Made by a program: the position numbers and the translations under genes. DNA of 64,000 nt from Beverwykella pulmonaria (taxonomy: Eukaryota > Ascomycota > Dothideomycetes > Pleosporales > Melanommataceae): the NCBI GenBank assembly GCA_001599595.1, contig BCHH01000002.1, forward strand, positions 1,764,053 to 1,828,052, written 5' to 3'. The notes below the pieces were generated by a model. The model did not search any database, had not been told where the DNA came from, and saw only the letters and a program-made list of their open reading frames with translations. This document shows, one piece after another, positions 41,091 to 51,516 of the stretch (within the stretch, counting starts at the first letter, position 1; each line of letters starts with the position of its first letter).

Positions 41091-42902
41091 CTATATGTCC
41101 GGACCGGTCCGTCTATCGAGCTCGTAAAATAGCAGGTACACTTCTTTTTGCATGCCCAGCACCTCGCTGGTCTTGCTTTCTTTTATTTTATCGTCACTGA
41201 TCCGCCACCATCGGTTGCTGCTCGCCCGCTTTGGCTTTCGCTTTAGCTGGCTTAGGTCTGTTATTGAAGAGGCTTTCTCTCGCAGCGACCTTATGCTCCT
41301 TGGCTTAGACGAAGAAGACGGTGAAAAAGAGGGTTGCAATAGGTCGTCCTCGCGAGGCGCAGATGTTGGAGCTGGACCTCGAGACGCCATAGAAGATTGG
41401 GAAGAGAATGATTGCACCGACGGAGAATATAGGATAGGGGTTGATGGTATGGGTGATACATGCTCGTCCGGTCGTGTGAGATTTGATGCTGAGATTCTGG
41501 GGCTTTGCGCCGCGGAGGGATTCGCACTACCCTGGATGCTATACACGCCACCTACGCCAAAGGAGTGTGGCGTAGAATAGGGCACTGGCTGGACTTGCCG
41601 ACGGAAAGACTCATAGTGACCACTATTGTGACTGCCCTTGTGTGTCACCATTCCCAGGAGTCGATACGTTTTCCTGTTCAACAAGCCACCCAAAGGTAGC
41701 GTTTCGGGAAAAGACACTTTGGCCAAGTTCTTCGTTGACACGCTCCCCATGGCAAACATGGATCGCGAAAGATGTATCGCCAGCACCTTGGGAAAGGAGG
41801 AGATAGACATGTGCCGCGCAATGCGACAACGAGGCGCGAGACTTGAGTCGGGAAGCTCAACGCCTTGAGGTGGGTTTTCCGGGTCTTGCTCGAGAGCGTC
41901 CTGTATCTTCGAAATATCAGACTGAAGTCGCTCCTTAGTCTTCATCGCTGAAGCACGTTCCAGCTCCTTGGTCTTGGTGCGAAGCGCATGTTCCAGACGG
42001 CAGTACTCGCATTTGAAGTCATCGATGTGTTCCACCTTTAGCATCCCGTCGAAACAGGTATTCAATGAGGTTGAGGACGTTTGGGGCACGTTTAACGTTA
42101 GCGTGACAAAGGTTGTTACTGCGGGTTTTGGCTTAAACCCGCATGTTAGGCATTCGATCTGAGATTCGATCTTGCCTTCGAAGGGAAAGCCCTCCTCCGT
42201 CGATGGAGATGCAACCTCCGCCGCTTTTGTCTCTTCATCTTTGCAGTCGGCTGCCGGAGCCTCAACAGCAGCGACTCCGAACTGTTCCGCTATTTCCTGT
42301 CGTTCTGAAGCGGTGGTTCCGTTGGGTATCACAACTCCAAGCTTTTGCGCTTGCAGCCTGGCCTTGCTCCCTGCATGATACTCGTCGCATAGCCGCTCGG
42401 TTATGATCTGGAGGAATTCCTGAGCATCATGCTGCTGGCGGCCGATCCGCGAGCCAAAAGCGCGTTCCAGCGCACGAATGAATGGCTGCGGAGAAATGGT
42501 TTTCCTGTAGATTGGCCGCTCGTTGAGCTTGTCCAGAAAAGCTTTCAGGGCGTATGTGACGTATCCCTTTTGCAATCCCTCGAGCTTCCACGGCTTCACG
42601 GGCCGGTTCTCGAAGCTGAGATTTTCCAAGTCCACGTCGTAGACTTCAGGCCCATCAAGCTTCCGCCGGTGTGTCTCCCGTATCAGGTATATTCGGAGGT
42701 CCGGCAGCCCTGCCAGCGCCTGCAGGATGGAGTTGATGAAGCAGTCGTTGGCGGGATTGCTAAGCCCGACTACGCCTTTCTTGCGCGTGCCCGCAGCCTC
42801 ATCATCGAGGAAAAATGTGGGGCCAAAGACATAGACTAGGGTGATGGCAGCAAGCGATGCTCCGGCGGCGTAGGTTGCGATTGTGAGTGGTTTCTCTGGC
42901 AT
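41091..42902 (-). CDS. Ubiquitin-specific protease, Ubp16/USP30-like, membrane anchored
   Basis: The single exon encodes 603 aa from the only ATG at the head of the frame (42902, MPEKPLTIATYAAG). A single transmembrane segment lies at about residues 6-31 (LTIATYAAGASLAAITLVYV), followed by the Cys box GLSNPANDCFINSILQAL with catalytic Cys54. Zinc-ribbon-like CLTCGF and CEYC pairs lie in the middle, and the His box reads SHNSGHYESFRR, with WWRISDDKI further on as the final box. The N-terminal anchor directly before the Cys box is the layout of yeast Ubp16 and mammalian USP30, which remove ubiquitin at the mitochondrial outer membrane. A Ser-rich insert lies between the His box and the last motif. 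It is divergent from the gene for mitoribosomal bL9m. Confidence 0.87.
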   Translation of the reverse strand: MPEKPLTIATYAAGASLAAITLVYVFGPTFFLDDEAAGTRKKGVVGLSNPANDCFINSILQALAGLPDLRIYLIRETHRRKLDGPEVYDVDLENLSFENRPVKPWKLEGLQKGYVTYALKAFLDKLNERPIYRKTISPQPFIRALERAFGSRIGRQQHDAQEFLQIITERLCDEYHAGSKARLQAQKLGVVIPNGTTASERQEIAEQFGVAAVEAPAADCKDEETKAAEVASPSTEEGFPFEGKIESQIECLTCGFKPKPAVTTFVTLTLNVPQTSSTSLNTCFDGMLKVEHIDDFKCEYCRLEHALRTKTKELERASAMKTKERLQSDISKIQDALEQDPENPPQGVELPDSSLAPRCRIARHMSISSFPKVLAIHLSRSMFAMGSVSTKNLAKVSFPETLPLGGLLNRKTYRLLGMVTHKGSHNSGHYESFRRQVQPVPYSTPHSFGVGGVYSIQGSANPSAAQSPRISASNLTRPDEHVSPIPSTPILYSPSVQSFSSQSSMASRGPAPTSAPREDDLLQPSFSPSSSSKPRSIRSLREKASSITDLSQLKRKPKRASSNRWWRISDDKIKESKTSEVLGMQKEVYLLFYELDRRTGPDI

Positions 42903-43278
42903 GGCGGAGCACCGTCGTCTCCTCCGGTGCGCCGCAGGATCCGCTGCCGACCGGGCTACGAGTGTAGGAGGGACGACGAAGACGATTGTCGTTGCAGGCG
43001 GGGATGGGCAGGCGCGAGTGAGGAGCAGGAAGGGCGATATAAGAAATCTCCACAATTCTCCATGGTCCGGTGCCGGCCGTTCCAGCAGTGGCGTCGGCAG
43101 CACGCAGTCATCGCTATCGTGGTTTCGTGCCGTCTAAAAGGCTCCGCGCCGGCCCGTAAAAGCAAAAGCCCAAGTGGATCCGGAGCAGGCGCATCGGCGG
43201 GTCGCAAGCTTCACCGAGTTCGTGCCAACGACCGTACCTTTTTTTACGCATCGCATCTTACCACCACAAACACGCTCA
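42903..43278. promoter_or_regulatory. Bidirectional promoter, Ubp16-like / bL9m
   Basis: 376 bp separate two divergent start codons, so the promoters must overlap or abut. Both products are expected to act at mitochondria. No binding site is assigned. Confidence 0.5.
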
Positions 43279-44216
43279 ATGGTGTCGCTCGACCGGACAG
43301 CGTTGCTGCCCCAGTGTGCATCATGCGTACGGCGAGTGACGCGGCTCAGTCTTAATGCCCGGACACCGCTGCAGCAGCAAGTGCGCAGCAAATCCAAGGC
43401 GGCGAGGGATGCAGAGCGAAATGTCGTCGTCAAGCTGCGCCTGGACGTACCACGCTTCGGACGCGCAGGTGAGATGGTGGACTGCCATTCATTGCTGGCG
43501 CCTGCTAATATTATTACGTAGGCTCGTATATTCCCATTGCGCCTGGCACAATGAGGAACAGGTGGTTCCCATCCCGCATCGCCGACTATGTGACGCCCCG
43601 ACAGCTGAAGCAGCTGCACGCGGAGGGGGTCGACATGTCTCGAGACTTCACATTTGGGGTCCGCGCCCCCCTGGAGGAGGAAGAGAAAGAAGACATGCTA
43701 CAGCAGTCCAGGCAGCATTACGTGCGGCCCATTGAGATTGACCTGTTAAGTGTACGAGCACGCTGGCCTGATCCTGCGCGGAGAGCGAGGCACTGACGGA
43801 AGCAGCCCGAGCGATCGATGGCGCTCATAGATACCTTCATTCCGCCTACGCTCAGCTTCTTCCGAAAGCCCATCGAGCACGAGCAGATAGACCCCAAACA
43901 ACGACAAGGAGCGTCCAGCGCGGCGGATGTGTTAACAGCAGCTGCCATGGCCAGTCGACCGGAGCCCGTCGCCAGCGGCATATATGGGTCAGTGTCGGCA
44001 GCCGATGTGGTAGCTACCATCAGGTCTGCATTGGCACACAACGATGAGGCGGCTCGCGTGCTGCTAGCGGAGAGCGATGTGCGGTTTATATCGGGTCACG
44101 CAGACGGAGATGCCTCCCGGGTGAAGCAGCTGGGGGATTTCAAGGTGGAAATACAGATGCCGGGCGCTGAAGCGCCCATCACAAGGAACATTCGCATTCG
44201 GGCAAAGGAGGGCTGA
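43279..44216 (+). CDS. MRPL50: Mitochondrial large-subunit ribosomal protein bL9m
   Basis: Three exons (43279-43468, 43522-43751, 43806-44216) with introns of 53 and 54 nt give 276 aa. The splices join VPRFGRAG-SYIPIAPGTM and IEIDLLS-PERSMALIDTF. The first 40 residues are rich in Arg, Ser and Leu without acids (MVSLDRTALLPQCASCVRRV), typical of a mitochondrial targeting sequence. The N-terminal rRNA-binding domain of bL9 is plain: VKLRLDVPRFGRAGSYIPIA, PGTMRNRWFPSRIADYVTP. The longer C-terminal part is a fungal extension. The protein belongs to the large subunit of the mitoribosome. The donor GTACGA of intron 2 was chosen because it alone keeps frame. The yeast name MRPL50 is used by homology. 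Confidence 0.85.
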
Positions 44217-44914
44217 CGGAGCAGGGAGCAGGGAGCAGAGGCTGGAGGCCTGAGGTGTTGGATGTGTGTCGGTTCTCTGTATACGATACTGTACACAAGA
44301 TGCAACTGCCCACTTGGGCACCCATTCGGAAAAATGGCACGAGACGTGAAGCCGCGGAGCACGACAGCCATGAGCAGGGCCACTGGAACGCCTGTGATTG
44401 GCGGAGAAGCAGGAGCATCGTGTGAAGCTTCAGGGCATTCGGCAATGCGAGGCCTAGAAGCGCATGTCTGCGGAGAGACTCGGACAGCGCCCATGACCAA
44501 ACGCCCACTGTGCCGAGCTTCTGGCGGGCACAACCTTCAGAGCGCGGCCGTGAAGAGGAGCCCCGAACAGACTCATAAATTCCGCCGGCCCACGTCATTC
44601 CCACTGCAGAAAAATTCAATTGCCCACCCCGCTCTCCGTGATTCGCCTTCGAGGTAAGATTGTGGATTTCGCGCTGTTTTGCTTTTGAACCCCCGATAAG
44701 TTTTGCAGGGCGGCGGCGGCGTCCAGCTGGCCTTGGTGGGGTGCACTGCATCAATTGACAAACCCCACCCCACCTCAACTGCTCTTCCCTCGTTCAACAC
44801 AATTACCTCACCCACACCCCAGCCTCTGCTATATCTCCATCGCGTGTCTCGCAGCACCGTACATCTTCTGCACCTCAATTCCTGAACTCACACCTCCCAG
44901 AAACTACTGCAAAC
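44217..44914 (+). promoter_or_regulatory. Intergenic with the promoter of the aldolase gene
   Basis: 698 bp between two genes on the same strand. From about 44755 to the ATG the sequence is strongly pyrimidine-rich (CCCCACCCCACCTCAACTGC; CTCACCCACACCCC), as seen in promoters of highly expressed glycolytic genes in filamentous fungi. No coding is seen. Confidence 0.5.
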
Positions 44915-46695
44915 ATGGGCGCCCAAGACATCCTCTCCCGCAAGTCCGGCGTGATCGTTGGCGATGTCAGTATCATTCCCCATTGCTTGCTAGCAGTGCA
45001 CTAACAATGCCCAGGATGTCCTCAAGGTGCTCTCTCTCGTTGCCCTACCTCTGATGTGCACCTTCTAATTGCCCATTGCTATAGCTCTTCAAGTACGCAC
45101 AAGAGAAGGGCTGTGCGTATTCCCATCACACCTCGCTAGCTTTGATATCTTGCTAACTCACGGCAGTCGCCATTCCCGCCATCAACGTCACTTCCAGCTC
45201 CACAGTTGTACGATGTCATTCTGTCTTCCGTCCAAGAAATCTGCTCACTTCCCGCCTCTAGGTCGCCGCTCTGGAAGCTGCGCGTGACTCCAAGGCCGCG
45301 GCAATCATCTTGCAGTTCTCTCAGGTGAGCCAACCTTCCATACACATACTTCTGGCAGCGTGCCGAGTGGTAGTCCTTACTGACCTGGTAATAGGGAGGT
45401 GCTGCTTACTTCGCCGGTACGTCCCTTTCGAATCCCTAAGTCTTGATTCCTCAATTCCCGCCCAATTGGTCCTATCCACAGCACGCTCAACCGGAGCGCT
45501 CGCCTACACGCCCGCCGAGCTTGAACGATAACTGGGATATGGACTATAAGGGCGGAGAACCACCCAGGCTAGGGAGATGCAAAACTGGGAAAGAGGAAAG
45601 AATTACATCTAACATAAGGCAGGCAAGGGTGTTGGCAACAAGGACCAAGAAGCGTAGGGTTGCCCACTTGATTTAGCAGACGGATAACTTACTGACTGGG
45701 TGTGCAGTTCCATTACAGGAGCCATTGCGGGTACGTTTCCGTGCTGACACACCTGACAACACATAATTGATCTTGCTAGGCGCCGCTTTTGTCCGAGCCC
45801 TTGCTCCCATCTATGGCATCCCGGTCGTCCTCCACACCGATCACTGCGCCAAGAAGCTCTTGCCCTGGCTCGATGGCATGCTTGGTATGCTCCTATCTCC
45901 AAGTAAATGATGATAGTGGAGCTGACTTGATTTTAAGATGCCGACGAGAAGCACTTCAAGGAACACGGCGAACCCCTGTTCTCCTCCCACATGATCGATC
46001 TTTCTGAGGAGGAAGTTGCCTGGAACATTGAGACCACCGCCAAGTACCTGAAGCGCGCAGCGCCCATGAAGCAGTGGCTCGAGATGGAGGTAGGCTGGAC
46101 ATCCATATCTACTCTACGTTCTACTGACTTGGCGTAGATTGGTATCACTGGCGGCGAAGAAGACGGTGTGAACAACGAAGATGTTGACAACAACTCCCTC
46201 TATACACAACCAGAAGACATCTACGAGATCTACAAGACCCTGTCGCCCATCTCCCCGTATTTCTCGATCGCGGCAGGCTTCGGCAACGTCCATGGTGTGT
46301 ACAAGCCCGGTAACGTCAAGCTGCAACCCGCGCTGTTGAAGAAGCACCAGCAATATGTCAAGGAGAAAATCGGTGCCACGGATGATAAGCCAGTTTTCCT
46401 TGTTTTCCACGGTGGCTCGGGCTCGACGGTTGATGAGTTCCGTGAGGCAATCTCATATGGTGTTGTGAAGGTCAACATTGACACCGACACTCAATACGCT
46501 TACTTGACCGGTATCCGCGACTATGTTCTGAACAAGAAGGAGTATCTGCTGAAACAGGTTGGAAACCCCGATGGAGATGACAAGCCGAACAAGAAGTATT
46601 TCGATCCCCGTGTCTGGGTCCGCGAGGGCGAGAAGACCATGTCAAAGCGTGTCGCCGTTGCCCTCGATGACTTCTACACTTCCGGAAAGTTGTAG
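44915..46695 (+). CDS. FBA1: Fructose-bisphosphate aldolase, class II
   Basis: Eleven exons give 361 aa: 44915-44965, 45015-45026, 45085-45112, 45167-45207, 45262-45324, 45395-45416, 45623-45653, 45708-45730, 45780-45884, 45938-46089, 46138-46695. All ten junctions keep the frame and the family sequence, for example VGD-DVLK-LFKYAQEKG-FAIPAINV. The enzyme cleaves fructose 1,6-bisphosphate to dihydroxyacetone phosphate and glyceraldehyde 3-phosphate in the cytosol. Zinc ligands are visible in VVLHTDHCAKK, GNVHGVYKPG and LVFHGGSGS; the motif NIDTDTQYA near the C-terminus is the phosphate-binding part. The length is that of fungal class II aldolases. Oddities are the 12-nt second exon, the 22- and 23-nt exons, and a 206-nt intron 6 among introns otherwise of 48-70 nt. 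Confidence 0.95.
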
Positions 46696-47814
46696 ATGAC
46701 CAACCAGGGAATGAAATAGCAGCGCTGCCTGCGGAGAATGAAGACGAAGTGTCCGGTGGGTACGGACTGGGTGTGGTTCTACGGATCAAAGATTTTGTTG
46801 AAGTAACACCTGCGATTTTGCTCCAGGTTTTGGCTTGCTTGCTTTCACAAGGCTGTAGTAGTAACCACGAATATGAGTGCACAATCAACTCTTCCAGGTT
46901 TCTTTTAATCTGCATGGTGAAGTTGAAGCTTTCTCCCGAAGTCAGATCTAATGCCCAATACTAGCTAACCACATTTACGTTAGCCTGATCTCTCATTCAT
47001 GAATTCATGCTCACGCTCTTTGAATGAAACCACGGCCGAGCCTCCAGACCGAGCCTCCCCATGTGTGGGCTTTCAATCAAGAGCTAAGGATATTGAGTGT
47101 CTATGTAAATTTATATTTCTCTTTTTCCAAATCCTTCGTTCCCTCTTCATCCATAAACCCCTGAACATAGGCTTCGCCCAGTACGAATTATTATCGGTGT
47201 GCTGCAACCAAGATGACTGCTATCAAGTCGCCTTGCCTTGTCTAGACACTGCCTTAGCCATATATGCTGTCCAGCGCCCAGCCCATGATCCCTTCTCAGC
47301 TGTCATTAATCTTCTCCTCTGGAGCTGCGGTCAAAGCAAGAGTAAACTTCAATGAAGTCATACTCTGAAGCGTTTGGGAGGGAGTTCGTCCTCGAAAAAG
47401 TTATCAAAGAGATAATCACCGTGCGGGAAATCGCAGATCACGGCGCAGAAGAACTCTCATCTAAAATAGTACCCTTTCTGTCCAGCAAGAAGGTTCCATG
47501 CTCGTTCAGCGAATTGTTTGCCACTGCGGTCGAATGTGGATGGTAACTGACGAATAGCGGCATGTCTTGAGCTAGCTTGCTGTCCAGATGCAACTCTGTC
47601 TGCAATGAGGGTGTGGAACAGAGCTTCGACCGTTACTTCGTAACTTCCATATATACAGCGATAGTTGTGCGGCCGAACAATGATATTCGTGTCCCATGAA
47701 AGTACCCGACGCCTCGTGCCGAGAGACCGGAGATCCTATCAACAATCAAGCCTATATAGCTGAGTGGAGTCTGCTGTCCAGGAAGGGCAATCGGTGGTAC
47801 TCCAAAGGCTACCC
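46696..47814. other. Intergenic
   Basis: The left part is the aldolase terminator. A plus-strand frame at 47352-47546 (64 codons, MKSYSEAFGREFVLEKVIK) has helical character but no recognised family and could be a small gene or chance. Nothing else is supported. Confidence 0.4.
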
Positions 47815-49208
47815 TCACGAAGAGGTTCCAGATTCTTGTACACCTAGATGAATGCCCGTGCCCCTCTCGTGTACATACTCGATAGAGGTAGAATGTAGTC
47901 CAGCTGGTCTTCTGCCCATGATCGTTCTTTGCACTTCCGCTTTCAGACCCAGCCACTTTGAAAGCCTTCTCACGAACCCCCCATTATTCAATTGCGCTGT
48001 ATCCCACTCGTCATATGCCGGCACTATGCTGAATGTCTTTAGAGTTAAGACCAGAACAACCGCAATCTTGTTGTAAACTAGCGTTTGTCCAATACAATTC
48101 CTTGGGCTAGATTCAAAAGGTCGAAAAGTGCTAGAGCTCTGGAAAACATACAGCTCGTGTCCCGATTCGACGAGCAAGCATTCGGAAAGGAATTTTGTGG
48201 GTCTTGGCCAGAAATATGGATTTTAATGGATGAAGTGATGCATGAACGTGACCTATCAGCTATTGATAATCCGGTACGCCGTCACGAAGGGACGATGCCG
48301 GAAGGTAGAAGCGAGGAGTCTCTTTGATCACGGCAAGCGTGTACTTGCACCGAGCCAAGGTATTTGGGTTTGCTTTGAGGAAGTTTGCAGAATCTTGATT
48401 TGGACTAAATACCGCGTTGTATTCATCTTGAAGCTTGGCCAGGGCTTCGGGGTGTTTGGAGAAGAGGTGATAATAGTAAACAATCGTGCTATAGGTCGTG
48501 TCATTACGGGCTAGTATGAAAAGTTACAGTAATACGCGCAAAGTTCACATCGAGAGTAAGGAACTTATGTCCGTTTTCTCTCCCAAAGATTCTACGCTCT
48601 GTCTAGATACGCATTCCTAGAGATGATTAAATAACCTGATAAACTCTTTTGGGACTCAAAAACATACAAGGCTATTTTGGTGATAGTCTCTATTGATAAT
48701 CGCGTAGTCATATCATCCAATGAGAAAACGTCCTTTGCGACTCTTGCACAAAGGAGACTACAAAACACTTCAGCCGATTCGACTATGCTCTGCACGAGAG
48801 TCAGCATATGGGCTGCACTGAAACCCGGATTCAAGAGTGCTCTCCAGAACTTCCGTTCGACGTGTCCATAGTAATCAGGCTATCACCGCCGACCAATGGA
48901 AAGAAGAAGTTGCCATGATCTCTAGGTCAAGAATTTATACCCGTTCACCACTTGAACGGAGAGATCAGGTCCGAAAACCATAAAGACTGGCCGAATATGG
49001 GCCAATACTTCACAAGGACAATTTCTGTGTCGGCATGCTGCTTAAGGACCGGCGCCTGCATTTTGTAGTACAGTTTGGCGTCCGGCGGGAGACTATCAAG
49101 CTTTTCTCTAAGAATAAGGAGGTTTCCTGTCCACCCTCCATGGCGGCAGGGCCTAGTCGTGAACATTGGAGTGTGTATATCAAATGTTTTGATTTGATAA
49201 AGCGACAT
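47815..49208 (-). pseudogene. Cytochrome P450 relic
   Basis: Four successive pieces of one P450 can be read on the minus strand in the correct order. An N-terminal part (48945-49208) is followed by a C-helix region with NPGFSAAHMLTLVQSIVESA and VFSLDDMTTRLSIETITKIA (48592-48834), then an I-helix and K-helix piece with ARNDTTYSTIVYYYHLFSKH and YTLAVIKETPRF (ExxR; about 48260-48514), and finally the heme region FRPFESSPRNCIGQ (48177 down). Frame breaks separate them, and the piece before the heme loop ends in a stop. In the heme motif FxxGxRxCxG the Gly is Ser, and the I-helix GxxT motif reads RNDTT. These changes fit loss of function. The best resemblance I can recall is to long-chain or mycotoxin-type fungal monooxygenases, without a firm CYP family. 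Confidence 0.75.
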
Positions 49209-49791
49209 ATTTGTACCGACACGTTCCTACACCACCTGGATCGTCACATTACTCCATTGTCGATTCTACTGCTACAAGCAGGTGATCGCAACTATTACTT
49301 GAGCGCTTGAATATCCGCAGTTTGAACTAGAGACCACAGTGTCGTCATCTTCCCAAACCGCCTCCTGAAGTTGGATAGCTACCCCCAAATCGCGCCTAAA
49401 TACCACCAGCTATCAAGCCAGGTTATATAGGTGCGGGACTCCAATGGGATCGATAGATCACGAGACGCAATCTACACGGAAAGAAGAATATTACACACGT
49501 GACACAGCAATTCCCGGGATAGCCTGTTCAATACTTGTCTTTCTCGAATTTAGCAGCGTATAGAAAAGTCCGGCTTGATTAATTAGATAATGGATACACT
49601 TGTGCAAGATGTGATTGAAAGCTTAAATACGATACAATCTAGACCTCTTTACGGTCTGTAGTGAATGACAAAATGAGCCATAAATTCCCTCGAAACTGCT
49701 TACAGAGCAGCTGCATAAAACTAGATGCCAGCATACAAAGAGTGCGCCGAAAAAGTGGCAGTCTCATACACCCATCGATAAAGACAACAGA
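49209..49791. other. Non-coding stretch
   Basis: No gene is visible. The end nearest 49209 may hold the lost N-terminal anchor of the P450 relic. Confidence 0.4.
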
Positions 49792-50500
49792 TCATGTGGA
49801 ATAAGGGGTCCTCTTCTCGGGGATCTTCTCCTCGGGGGTCTTCTTCTTGTGAGGAAACGTACTCTCTAAGGACTCCGAGTCTAAAACAATATACACCCTG
49901 TCAATTCGTCTAAACAAGACCTTTAGACGTGTGGACAGACCGAGTCGCTTCAGGTGGATTGTACTATGAGGCACGAATCCCTGCGGAGCTTTTGAGTGAG
50001 GCAGGACGCACAACCTCCTATAAGAACCAATGGTGTGACATGTGGATTCAATGAACACATGGATGGTCTTTGAGGTCCGTGATGGCAACTCGGCGTAATA
50101 ACCCCATCCCTCTTCAATGAAGTTAACCAACTGGCCTGTCGTGTTCCAAACATTGCTTACCTCGACGGATGTCCTGGACGTTCTGCACGTTCAATATACT
50201 CTGCTTAGGGTCGTACCTAATGGCAACTGTCTTAGTCGTTTCTGAAGGGATATCGAGCTCTGCGGGTATCCAGGTGCCGGTGCTGAATGTTGATGATGTC
50301 CTTGAGGCAAAATCTCTCCTGAGGAGCTTCTCGTAGTCGTCGGCTAACGTCCGATTTTCTCTTTCCAACTCACGGATGCGGGTTTGAAGCTTTTCTTCGC
50401 CACGTCCTAGGAGCTTGATCTTTTCATGCAACTCTTCCATACTCTCTCCACAGTTGGGTTTAGGCGCAACTAGGTCCGATGGATCCGGTATGTTACTCAT
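49792..50500 (-). CDS. Hypothetical coiled-coil protein, two exons
   Basis: Exon 1 (50217-50500) from the ATG at 50500 encodes MSNIPDPSDLVAPKPNCGES and a clear coiled coil (EELHEKIKLLGRGEEKLQTR, IRELERENRTLADDYEKLL). A 43-nt intron (50174-50216, GTACGA..CCAG, CCTAAG branch-like) joins it to exon 2 (49792-50173), which reads SNVWNTTGQLVNFIEEGWGY and ends in a Lys/Pro/Glu-rich tail. The total is 221 aa. The intron is at the short end of the fungal range, and without it the frames do not join, so a frameshift is the alternative. No family is recognised; it is possibly lineage-specific. Confidence 0.45.
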
Positions 50501-51516
50501 GATGGACCGTAATATGTGAAGTCAGCAGGAGAAGGTGGTGCTGGTGATCATGTATTGCTGGGAGATCTCGGCTCTGGAAGGGGCGGGGGCGAGGTTAATC
50601 ATGGTCCCTCTATCTGAATTTGCCCTGAAATCAAGAGGGGCAGGTGGTTACGATCGGCTGAGGTGGCGCATAGGCTGGAAACTCCAATAAGCGAGCGAGG
50701 CGGAGCACTGTCACCATATTGCTTTTCCATGGCTATAAAACATGGTCACCACATGGTCTCAATGCCGTCACGACACGCCATGCGGCTGGTACCTGCGCGA
50801 TCCATATTGGTGGACATCATCCCACCAGTCATTATTGTGGCTGCTCGAGACAACCGTGGCGGAATCTTGTGGCTTAAATAAAACGCAAGCACCCACACTT
50901 CACTCCCCTGAAATAGAAGCAGCTGCTCTGCGTTCTCCAGGGTTCATTTTCACTCCGCGTGACCTGATTTACCAGGGCTGAGGACGCTCCCGAAACATTT
51001 CACCCCACAGCAGTTCGGTGCGAGCCATGGCTCCCCCGGAATCGTTAATATATGATCGCATGGACTTCCTATGGCATTCCCGTGTCAACCCATCGCCGTG
51101 GCCTAGGAAAATCGAGTCTACATTCATTGAATGTGCGCATCTCAGGGGCTGTACGCTGTTCTTGCGCAGCCTCGTCCGCACAAGGCTACAAGTGTAGTAC
51201 TAGCCTTCTTCAGCTTGCTTTTCGGCAAGGCGATTTTCCAATAATCCATGGCCGCTTTGGCGAGTGGTTCGGGAACGCCATCTGCCTGTGCCGCCCTCCA
51301 TGATGCTTCAGATAAGATTGGTCCACAGGACAAGCCTTCTGAATCAGGACGGATCTTATGGAGAGAGCAGCTGTTCAGCCTCTCTTACCTGAGGTTATTT
51401 GAGCTTGTTGCCCCAGACTATGAGGACGGCATGCAGCCTTCGCTTCGCTTCGCTCCGTCAATCTCAATACAAGTCTGAACACAGCCTCATCATCCTCCGT
51501 TCTATCGCCCCGCATA
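50501..51516. other. Intergenic between divergent genes
   Basis: About 1 kb. A 56-codon frame at 51027 (MAPPESLIYDRMDFLWHSRV) and short minus-strand frames near 51142-51333 are present but unsupported. The region must hold promoters of the coiled-coil gene and of the patatin gene. Confidence 0.35.
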
